DNA of 5,564 bases from Candidatus Omnitrophota bacterium (GTDB lineage: Bacteria; Omnitrophota; Gorgyraeia; JACOVV01): contig JACOVV010000202.1 in the NCBI GenBank assembly GCA_016177145.1, positions 1 through 5,564 of the forward strand, given 5' to 3'. A program made the position numbers and the translations under genes. Under the pieces are notes generated by a model. That model made no database searches. It was given only the letters and a program-made list of their open reading frames with translations, and was not told the DNA's origin. Below are positions 1-5,564 of this stretch, piece by piece (within the stretch, counting starts at the first letter, position 1; each line of letters starts with the position of its first letter).

Positions 1-20
1 ACGACCCACGACCCACGACC
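1..20. repeat. Heptamer tandem repeat (ACGACCC, nearly 3 copies) inside nadE
   Basis: Two exact ACGACCC copies (1-7, 8-14) are followed by a third that matches for six bases (15-20). The array touches the window edge, so more copies may lie upstream. It is read in frame as DPRPTT, just before the strand that leads to the glutaminase catalytic Cys. That position is a variable loop in related enzymes (family knowledge), so the insertion is probably tolerated. Confidence 0.8.
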
Positions 21-1325
21 TCAATCCAGATCGGCATCAACATCTGTGAAGATATTTGGGTTGGAGACGGACCTGTCGCCGAGCAAGCCAAAAAAGGGGG
101 GGCGAAGTTACTGATTAACATCTCAGCCAGTCCGTTTCATTCAGGTAAGGTGGGTCTGCGCGAGAAGGTTCTTCGAGGCCACGCCAAGAAACATAAAGTC
201 TACATGGCGTATGCTAACTTAGTTGGCGGCCAGGATGAGCTGGTTTTCGACGGGGCGAGTATGGTGATGGGGCCGCAGGGACGGCTTTTGGCGATGGCGA
301 AGTCGTGCGGGGAGGAATTGTTGGTGGTGGATGTACCGAAAGAAAAATTAAGAGAGGTCAGGGGTCAGGGGTCAGGGGTCAGAAAAAAAACAAAGGGCAT
401 TCATGTTATTGCTGACGTAAGATTTGCTCTTCGGGAAAAAACTAAGGAAATTTCGGAAAAAGTGATTTCCCGTCCTGAAAAGTTAGAAGAAATTTATCAG
501 GCGCTGGTGCTGGGGACGCGGGATTATGTGCGGAAGAATGGTTTTGAGAAAGTAGTGATTGGTTTGAGCGGGGGAATTGATTCGGCTCTCACCGCCGTAA
601 TCGCGGTAGACGCCTTGGAAAAAGAGAACGTGATTGGTGTGACGATGCCGTCACTGTTCTCCTCTGAAGGAACCAAGAGCGACGCGAAACTGGTAGCGGA
701 GAATCTAGGGATCATGTTCTTTACCATCCCGATTCACTCAATCTTTCAGAGTTACTTAGAGACCTTAAAGCCGGCTTTTGAAGGAATGAAAAGCGATATG
801 ACAGAAGAAAACCTTCAGGCGCGGATCCGCGGGAATATTCTCATGGCGATGTCCAATAAATTTAGATGGCTGGTGCTCACCACCGGTAACAAAAGCGAAC
901 TGTCAACCGGCTATTGCACTTTATACGGAGATATGTCCGGTGGGTTCGCGGTTTTGAAGGACGTTCCCAAGACGCTGGTCTATGAATTATCAGACTATCG
1001 AAACCAAAAGGGGGGTGTTCCGGTAATTCCTCAAAGCACGATTGATCGCGCGCCGACGGCGGAATTAAGGCCCAATCAGACCGATCAGGACACGCTTCCC
1101 CCGTATGCGCTTTTAGATGAGATTGTGGAGAATTACGTCGAGAAAGACAGGAGTTTCAACGAAATAGCCCGTAAAACCGGGGAGCAGGAACTGATCCGAA
1201 AAGTCATCCGGATGATTGATACCAACGAATACAAACGCCGGCAGGCGGCGCCGGGGATTAAAATTACTCCACGCGCTTTCGGCAGAGACCGGCGGTTTCC
1301 GATCACGAACCGATACAGGCCATGA
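3..1325 (+). CDS. nadE: Glutamine-dependent NAD+ synthetase, 5' end cut by window edge
   Basis: This cytoplasmic enzyme makes NAD+ from nicotinic acid adenine dinucleotide, ATP and ammonia, the ammonia coming from glutamine by its own N-terminal nitrilase-type domain. The frame is open from base 3, giving 440 visible codons. By family knowledge roughly 100-130 N-terminal residues, with the catalytic Glu and Lys, lie off the window. Visible residue 15 (bases 45-47) is the catalytic Cys in NICEDIW, followed by the family motif NISASPFHSGK. After a linker, the synthetase domain shows the ATP pyrophosphatase loop SGGIDS (residues 189-194, bases 567-584), the ARIRGN and TTGNKSE motifs, and a typical C-terminus ending in FPITNRYRP. 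A GTG at base 150 is internal and not the start, because the homology continues upstream of it. Two heptamer repeat arrays lie within the frame without breaking it. The stop overlaps the next start (ATGA). Identity is very secure; only the start is unseen. Confidence 0.96.
   Translation, partial: DPRPTTSIQIGINICEDIWVGDGPVAEQAKKGGAKLLINISASPFHSGKVGLREKVLRGHAKKHKVYMAYANLVGGQDELVFDGASMVMGPQGRLLAMAKSCGEELLVVDVPKEKLREVRGQGSGVRKKTKGIHVIADVRFALREKTKEISEKVISRPEKLEEIYQALVLGTRDYVRKNGFEKVVIGLSGGIDSALTAVIAVDALEKENVIGVTMPSLFSSEGTKSDAKLVAENLGIMFFTIPIHSIFQSYLETLKPAFEGMKSDMTEENLQARIRGNILMAMSNKFRWLVLTTGNKSELSTGYCTLYGDMSGGFAVLKDVPKTLVYELSDYRNQKGGVPVIPQSTIDRAPTAELRPNQTDQDTLPPYALLDEIVENYVEKDRSFNEIARKTGEQELIRKVIRMIDTNEYKRRQAAPGIKITPRAFGRDRRFPITNRYRP
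354..381. repeat. Heptamer tandem repeat (GGGGTCA x3 plus one variant copy) inside nadE
   Basis: Three perfect GGGGTCA units (361-367, 368-374, 375-381) are preceded by GAGGTCA (354-360), which differs by one base. A run of eight A follows at 383-390. In the nadE frame this reads EVRGQGSGV then RKKT. It falls in the linker between the glutaminase and synthetase domains. Three heptamers equal seven codons, so a 21-base insertion keeps the frame while a change of one unit would not. Confidence 0.92.
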
Positions 1326-1840
1326 AAAAAATAGAAACGGTTTTCCAAGGCAAAAAATTCTCCGTGACGGTGGAAGATGTTACTCTTCCCAACGGCAACC
1401 CGGCTAAGATGGAAGTGATCCACCATCCGGGATCGGTCGTGATCATTCCATGGCTTGGAGGAAACCGGTATATTTTACTCCATCAATACCGTCATTGTTT
1501 GGGAAAAGCGATTTGGGAATTTCCGGCCGGGACGCGCGAAGCGAAAGAACCGGCCGAAGCGTGTGCCTATCGTGAACTGATTGAAGAAACAGGTTATCGG
1601 GCGGGAAACCTTAAAAAGATCCTCGAATTTTACGCCACCCCCGGCGTCACGACCGAGAAAATGGATATGTTTCTGGCCAGTAACCTTGAAAAGGCCCCTT
1701 ATCGGAACTTGGACGAAGACGAAATCCTGGAACCCAAGGTGTTCAAGCTCGCGGAAATGGAAAAGATGATCCAAAAGAAACAGATCGTGGACGCGAAAAC
1801 GATTTTAGGCGTTTGGTATCTGTTGAGGAGTAAAAGATGA
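1322..1840 (+). CDS. Nudix hydrolase, ADP-ribose pyrophosphatase type
   Basis: This 172-residue protein probably hydrolyses ADP-ribose to AMP and ribose 5-phosphate in the cytoplasm; other nucleoside diphosphate sugars are possible substrates. The Nudix box is complete: G70, five residues, E76, seven residues, then RELIEETGY (84-92), with E85, E88 and E89 in the metal-binding positions. The only deviation from the strict pattern is Tyr in the last hydrophobic place, which is common in this subfamily. The preceding EFPAG and the following TPGVTTEKMDMFLA (107-120, with Glu112) match the ADP-ribose pyrophosphatase group (NudF/NUDT5-like) rather than mutT. Length is normal for the family. The ATG overlaps the nadE stop and has no strong ribosome binding site before it, so translation is probably coupled to nadE. 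The pairing with nadE fits a role in NAD turnover. Nudix membership is certain; the exact substrate is inferred. Confidence 0.93.
   Translation: MKKIETVFQGKKFSVTVEDVTLPNGNPAKMEVIHHPGSVVIIPWLGGNRYILLHQYRHCLGKAIWEFPAGTREAKEPAEACAYRELIEETGYRAGNLKKILEFYATPGVTTEKMDMFLASNLEKAPYRNLDEDEILEPKVFKLAEMEKMIQKKQIVDAKTILGVWYLLRSKR
1825..1830 (+). promoter_or_regulatory. Ribosome binding site for the TPR lipoprotein gene
   Basis: GAGGAG lies six bases before the ATG at 1837, inside the end of the Nudix gene. It supports that ATG, whose first base is within the Nudix stop overlap (ATGA). Confidence 0.7.
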
Positions 1841-2202
1841 AATTATTGATTGTGTCATTGGCCCTATTTTTATCCGCCGGTTGTCAAACAACAGCCCCTA
1901 GAGCGCCGGCCAAGCCGGGAGCCTACACAACCTACGAACACGAAATGTTGAAGGCATGGGAGGGGGCGGGAAAGAAGTTCGAGGCGGGGGAATACCGCGA
2001 AGCGCTGGAATCCTATCAGAAATTCATGGATCAATATCCCTATAGCCGCTGGAACACGATGGCTTACTATTTTTTGGGAGAGTGCCATGAACGGTTAAGG
2101 GATTACCAACAAGCCAGGATTTTGTATCGCTCGGTGATGGATAAATATCCCGGTTCGGTCTGGGCTGATTTGGCCAGGGACCGGATGATGCAATTGCCGT
2201 GA
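1837..2202 (+). CDS. Small TPR-repeat lipoprotein (CpoB/BamD-like fold)
   Basis: This 121-residue protein begins with a lipoprotein signal peptide: MK, a hydrophobic stretch to about residue 14, then LSAGC with the lipidated Cys at 16. Ser at the -3 place is accepted but less usual than Leu. Gln at +2 gives no inner-membrane retention signal by the E. coli rule, so an outer membrane location is likely. A Pro/Ala-rich spacer (17-28) leads to two TPR-like helical hairpins, about 46-68 (KKFEAGEYREALESYQKF, ending DQYP) and 81-105 (ending MDKYP). The spacing of GEY/RDY, Ala and YP resembles the C-terminal domain of CpoB (YbgF) and the TPRs of BamD, but the protein is far shorter than either. Such proteins usually bind partners in the periplasm. 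It overlaps the Nudix gene by four bases. Its specific role is unknown; a scaffold for envelope machinery or an accessory to the kinase downstream are both only guesses. Confidence 0.85.
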   Translation: MKLLIVSLALFLSAGCQTTAPRAPAKPGAYTTYEHEMLKAWEGAGKKFEAGEYREALESYQKFMDQYPYSRWNTMAYYFLGECHERLRDYQQARILYRSVMDKYPGSVWADLARDRMMQLP

Positions 2203-2226
2203 AGTGGGAGAGATAAGCTCTCTTTT

Positions 2227-2232
2227 AAGGAG
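2227..2232 (+). promoter_or_regulatory. Ribosome binding site that sets the histidine kinase start
   Basis: AAGGAG lies seven bases before the ATG at 2240. It favours that start over the in-frame GTG at 2204, which sits one base after the lipoprotein stop and would have to use sequence in the lipoprotein's end (no good purine-rich match there). Confidence 0.75.
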
Positions 2233-2239
2233 CGGTTCG

Positions 2240-4399
2240 ATGGTAAATGATCAAACCTTATTCGCTATCCCGGTTTTTATCACGGGGACCATTCTGGCGT
2301 TGGGGATTGGATTTGTGGTCTATTTAAAAGACCCGCGCTCCATCCGGAATTTTTCTTTTTTTCTGGTCTGCGCCAGCACGGGGCTCTGGCTGATTACGGT
2401 TCCGGCCGTTTACCTTGCCCCAAACCCAATTGTCGCCGCCGAATGGTACAAGAAAGTCACTTTCCTGGGAGTGGCTTTTATCGCGCCGAGCATTTTTTTC
2501 TTCAGCACGACCCTTTTTAAGGACCGAAAACCATGGATCCAGTGGACGCGGCTGGTCTATTTCATCGCGTTGGTTTTTTATCTTCTTGGATTGATCGGGG
2601 ATTGGGGAGTTCTGCGGGCCGAACGATTCCCATGGGGGTACTACCCGAAGTACGGCCACAGCAATGGTATTTTTTTCTCTTATTTTGTTGTCTGCTATAC
2701 CGCGGCCTTGATCAACATCGCCCGAAGTATTCGTCTGGAAGAAAATGAAGTGCGGCGGATTCAAGACAAGATCTTCTTCGCCGCGTTCAGCATTACTTTT
2801 TTTGGAGTGGTGGATTTTATCACGAAACTGACTCCCCTGGTGGTGTATCCTTTTGGGTACCTGCCGATCGCCGTCTGGATTATGATCGTCGCCTACGCGA
2901 TTATCCGCTACAGGGCGCTGGATGTCCAAACCGTCATTCACAAGACGATCATGTGGATGACCCTTTCCGCGGTAGCGTTGTTCCCGCTGGTCCTTTTGGT
3001 CTACGCGACTCAAAGCTGGTACCAACGGCTTTCTCCATTGATTTTCTCAATCGTCATGCTGCCTGTCTGCGCGCTCTTTACTTTGTATCTCCGCTGGATT
3101 CAGCCGCGGATTGACCGGTTGTTCAACCGGAGGAAAGTCGATCTGGAAGCAGAACTGGACCGTTTTACCGCTGAACTGGTGACGTTAAAAAATCCAAAAG
3201 AAGTCGTTGATAAAGTCATGGATACTGCGCAAAGAGTTTTTGATTTGGAAAGTATCACCCTCTTTTTGGTGAATGACGGCCGCGCGCAGTTGGCGGTTGT
3301 CAAGCGGCAAGGACGGCTTGCCGTTGATGAGGGGACCCGCTATTCAGTAGATCACCCGCTGATGGTTTGGCTGGCGAATCACGATAGAATCATTGACTGG
3401 CGTTTTCTCGAAATAGATCCCCAGTACCGGTCCATGCCTGTTGAAGGGAGAGAGTTGCTGCCGTCCTTAAAAGCCGCTTACCTGGTTCCGCTGGTCCTAA
3501 ACCAGTCGCTGGTGGGGATCATTTTACTGGGGGACAAAAAAGACGGAGCTTTCTTCAAAGAGATCGAGGCCCACTTTCTAAACCGGTTCCGCGCGCAGGG
3601 GGCGATTGCGCTCTCCAATTCGCTTCTCTATGGAAAAGTCGAGCAGGAGGTCCAGCGGCGCACCGAAGAACTCCTGGAGACGAAGGACCAATTGACTCGC
3701 GCCGAAAAATTAGCGACGCTCGGCACCCTGGCCGGCGGCGTCGCTCACGAGATCAATAATCCTCTGACAGCGATTCTCACCAACATCCAGATGATGGCGA
3801 TGGATCCTCACGACGAAAGTGAGAAAGAATCGCTGGTCCTCATGGAAGAAGCAACCAAGCGATGCCGCACCATCGTGCAAAAACTGATGACCTACGCCCG
3901 GCAGAGCCCCGGGAGGAAAAAGGAAGAAGCCATTGACTTGATCACCGTGGTTCAGAATACGGTGGAACTGCTTCGTTACCAGATCCAGCAGGATAATATC
4001 GAAATCAACGTGGAAATCAACGGGATAAACGACGCGATGATCCGGGGCAACAGCGGCGAATTGGAGCAGGTTTTGACGAATCTCATCCTGAACGCCAGAG
4101 ACGCCGTCAAATCGGTGGAGCGTTCCTCTCGAGGGATCGAAATCTCCCTTTCTCAAGACAGTTCTTTATTCTTGCTCAAGGTGAAGGATAACGGCTGCGG
4201 TATTCCTTCCCATGTCCTTCCCAGGATCTTCGACCCCTTCTTTACGACTAAGGATGTCGGTAAAGGGACGGGATTGGGGCTTTCCATCTGCCAAAGCATC
4301 GTGGAACAGCATGGAGGAAGAATTATCGCCCAATCCAAAGTAGGTGAAGGGACAGAGATGAAAGTAGAATTGCCGAGGAGAGAGGTGATGCCAAAATGA
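2240..4399 (+). CDS. Membrane sensor histidine kinase: multi-TM, GAF, HisKA, HATPase
   Basis: This 719-residue two-component kinase sits in the inner membrane. By hydropathy there are about nine membrane segments: seven at roughly 8-28, 37-59, 72-93, 104-121, 142-160, 178-198 and 205-223, then two at 236-256 and 264-284. The RYRALDVQTVIHKT join and the IDRLFNRR motif (291-298) resemble kinases with ComP-like or HisKA_7TM-like input regions. A GAF-like domain follows (about 312-458), then a charged helix likely to form a coiled coil (461-490). The H-box has the phosphoacceptor His503 in GGVAHEINNPL. The ATP domain is complete: N-box N614/N618, G1 box DNGCGIP (650-656), F-box FDPFF (664-668) and G2 box GKGTGLGLS (674-682). 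The sequence is closest in style to NtrB/PAS-type kinases. No catalytic residue is missing. The start at 2240 is chosen for its ribosome binding site; GTG 2204 would add 12 residues. There is no receiver domain and no response regulator in the window, so partner and signal are unknown. Confidence 0.95.
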   Translation: MVNDQTLFAIPVFITGTILALGIGFVVYLKDPRSIRNFSFFLVCASTGLWLITVPAVYLAPNPIVAAEWYKKVTFLGVAFIAPSIFFFSTTLFKDRKPWIQWTRLVYFIALVFYLLGLIGDWGVLRAERFPWGYYPKYGHSNGIFFSYFVVCYTAALINIARSIRLEENEVRRIQDKIFFAAFSITFFGVVDFITKLTPLVVYPFGYLPIAVWIMIVAYAIIRYRALDVQTVIHKTIMWMTLSAVALFPLVLLVYATQSWYQRLSPLIFSIVMLPVCALFTLYLRWIQPRIDRLFNRRKVDLEAELDRFTAELVTLKNPKEVVDKVMDTAQRVFDLESITLFLVNDGRAQLAVVKRQGRLAVDEGTRYSVDHPLMVWLANHDRIIDWRFLEIDPQYRSMPVEGRELLPSLKAAYLVPLVLNQSLVGIILLGDKKDGAFFKEIEAHFLNRFRAQGAIALSNSLLYGKVEQEVQRRTEELLETKDQLTRAEKLATLGTLAGGVAHEINNPLTAILTNIQMMAMDPHDESEKESLVLMEEATKRCRTIVQKLMTYARQSPGRKKEEAIDLITVVQNTVELLRYQIQQDNIEINVEINGINDAMIRGNSGELEQVLTNLILNARDAVKSVERSSRGIEISLSQDSSLFLLKVKDNGCGIPSHVLPRIFDPFFTTKDVGKGTGLGLSICQSIVEQHGGRIIAQSKVGEGTEMKVELPRREVMPK
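4381..4388 (+). promoter_or_regulatory. Ribosome binding site for mrp
   Basis: AGAGGTGA ends seven bases before the ATG at 4396 and lies inside the last codons of the kinase gene. It matches the AGGTGA part of the anti-16S complement and supports the overlapping start. Confidence 0.6.
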
Positions 4400-5564
4400 T
4401 TACAGAGGCCGATGTTTTGAGTATCCTCAGGCAAGTCCAGGATCCGGATTTACACAGGGATATCGTTTCGCTTGGGTTTGTCAAAGAGGCCAGAGTGAGC
4501 GGTGACACGGCAACGGTTTTGATTGAGTTAACGACCCCTGCCTGTCCTGTCCGCGACCAGATGAAAGAAGAAGCGCGGCGGTTAGTGGCTTCTCTTCCGG
4601 GAATCAAAAAAGTGGATATCCAGATGACCGCTCAGGTTCGCGCGACCGCCAGCCCAGCCAAAGAAAAATTTCTTCCGCAGGTTAAAAATATCGTCCCCGT
4701 CGCCAGCGGCAAGGGAGGAGTCGGGAAATCCACAGTAGCCGTTAATCTTGCGTTAGCGCTCGCCAAAACCGGGGCTAAAGTCGGGCTTCTGGACGCGGAC
4801 GTTTACGGGCCGAGTGTCCCGATGATCATGGGGATTACCGAAAAGCCAAAACAGGTCAACAGTCGTTTGATCCCGGTTGAGAAATATGGCGTCAAAATTG
4901 TTTCGATGGGATTTCTGGTTCCTGCGACCGAAGCGGTCATCTGGCGCGGGCCGATGCTCCATCAGATGATGCAGAATTTCTTAGGCGGAGTCGAGTGGGG
5001 AGAGTTGGATTATTTGGTCGTTGATCTTCCTCCAGGGACGGGCGATGTTCAGCTCAGTCTCTGTCAGATGATTCCAGTGACCGGGGCGGTGATTGTTTCA
5101 ACGCCGCAGGATATTGCCTGGAACGTCGCGCAAAAAGCGATCTTGATGTTTAACAAACTCAATGCTCCTGTTTTAGGAGTGATTGAGAACATGAGTCATT
5201 TCATTTGTAGTCATTGCGGCGAGAAAGAAGAAATTTTCGGCTCCGGCGGCGCCAGAAAATCGGCCGAACAGTGGGGGATACCGTTTCTTGGAGAAATTCC
5301 GCTTCTGACGCAGATTCGAACTACTTCAGATCAAGGCAAACCGGTTGTCCAGTCAGATCCCGACTGTCCGGCTGCCAAAGCATTTCTGAAAGTCGCCGAA
5401 AATATGGCGGCGCAGATCAGCATCCGCAATATCCAGGGAGAAACGAAAATCGTCCCCGTAAAAATCGGCCCGCCCAACCAGCCGCAAATCGAGATCGAGT
5501 GGAGCGATGGGCACAAAAGCGGTTATCCGGCAAGAGAGCTTCGCTTGGCTTGTCCCTGCGCGGA
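4396..5564 (+). CDS. mrp: Mrp/ApbC-family Fe-S cluster carrier ATPase with DUF971-like C-terminus, 3' end cut
   Basis: Proteins of this family bind a [4Fe-4S] cluster and pass it to apo-enzymes in the cytoplasm, using a P-loop ATPase. There are 389 visible codons and no stop before the edge. Residues 3-80 form a MIP18 (DUF59) domain, with PDLHRDIVSLGFV and Cys50 in TTPACPVRDQM. The ATPase domain begins near 98 and carries the deviant Walker A GKGGVGKST (105-113), the LLDADVYGPS motif (131-140) and VVDLPPGTGD (208-217). The cluster-binding CxxC is present as Cys271 and Cys274 in CSHCG. Beyond the usual end of bacterial Mrp (about 345), residues 353-389 contain EWSDGHKSGYPARELR and CPCA, which match the start of DUF971. 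This MIP18-ATPase-DUF971 order is that of plastid HCF101. The ATG overlaps the kinase stop by four bases. Mrp identity is very secure; the DUF971 call rests on its first ~35 residues. Confidence 0.95.
   Translation, partial: MITEADVLSILRQVQDPDLHRDIVSLGFVKEARVSGDTATVLIELTTPACPVRDQMKEEARRLVASLPGIKKVDIQMTAQVRATASPAKEKFLPQVKNIVPVASGKGGVGKSTVAVNLALALAKTGAKVGLLDADVYGPSVPMIMGITEKPKQVNSRLIPVEKYGVKIVSMGFLVPATEAVIWRGPMLHQMMQNFLGGVEWGELDYLVVDLPPGTGDVQLSLCQMIPVTGAVIVSTPQDIAWNVAQKAILMFNKLNAPVLGVIENMSHFICSHCGEKEEIFGSGGARKSAEQWGIPFLGEIPLLTQIRTTSDQGKPVVQSDPDCPAAKAFLKVAENMAAQISIRNIQGETKIVPVKIGPPNQPQIEIEWSDGHKSGYPARELRLACPCA

Noticed and set aside
354..390. CRISPR array or mobile element end
   Set aside because: The units are only seven bases long with no spacers, and there is no transposase or terminal inverted repeat nearby.
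150..1325. GTG at 150 as the start of nadE
   Set aside because: The same frame is open upstream to base 3 and carries the catalytic NICEDIW and NISASPFHSGK motifs, so 150 is internal.
2204..2239. GTG at 2204 as the start of the histidine kinase
   Set aside because: The ATG at 2240 has AAGGAG at ideal spacing, and the 12 extra residues are not part of the first membrane helix. The GTG cannot be fully excluded.
2203..2239. Promoter or terminator between the lipoprotein and the kinase
   Set aside because: The gap is 37 bases, holds a ribosome binding site, and shows no stem followed by a T run and no convincing -35/-10 pair.
2324..3025. A 233-codon open frame on the minus strand inside the kinase gene
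   Set aside because: It is antisense to a hydrophobic membrane region, is rich in charged and Pro/Arg/Asp residues without any known motif, and has no ribosome binding context. It is a shadow of the kinase frame.
3710..4156. A 148-codon minus-strand frame over the HisKA and ATPase region
   Set aside because: It has no recognisable domain and lies fully opposite conserved kinase motifs, so it is a shadow.

Overview
This 5.6 kb window is fully coding on the + strand and holds five consecutive genes. The first is cut by the left edge and the last by the right edge. They are: the 3' part of a glutamine-dependent NAD+ synthetase (nadE), a Nudix hydrolase of the ADP-ribose pyrophosphatase type, a small TPR lipoprotein, a large membrane-bound sensor histidine kinase, and the first ~390 codons of an Mrp/ApbC-type Fe-S carrier ATPase. 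Three of the four junctions are 4-base ATGA overlaps. The fourth is a 37-base gap that contains only a ribosome binding site. No promoter, terminator, RNA gene, CRISPR array or insertion sequence is visible, so the simplest reading is one polycistronic transcript that starts left of the window and continues to its right.

The organism is a bacterium. The lipoprotein signal peptide followed by a CpoB/BamD-like TPR region suggests a Gram-negative (diderm) cell. Base composition is moderate and even across the genes, with no sign of recently acquired DNA. The gene style and the heptanucleotide repeats inside a coding gene recall uncultivated candidate phyla such as Omnitrophota, but this is only an impression and nothing in the window proves it.

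Functionally, nadE and the Nudix gene form a plausible NAD pair: one completes NAD+ synthesis, the other hydrolyses ADP-ribose left by NAD+ breakdown. The lipoprotein, the kinase and the Mrp protein have no obvious pathway link to these or to each other. No response regulator for the kinase is present in the window.

The main oddities are two short tandem heptamer arrays inside the nadE reading frame, one just before the glutaminase catalytic cysteine and one in the linker between the two enzyme domains. They share a GGGTC core but lie in opposite orientation. A second point of interest is the C-terminal DUF971-like segment on the Mrp protein, an architecture like that of the plant plastid protein HCF101. 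I did not see a clearly novel multi-gene system.
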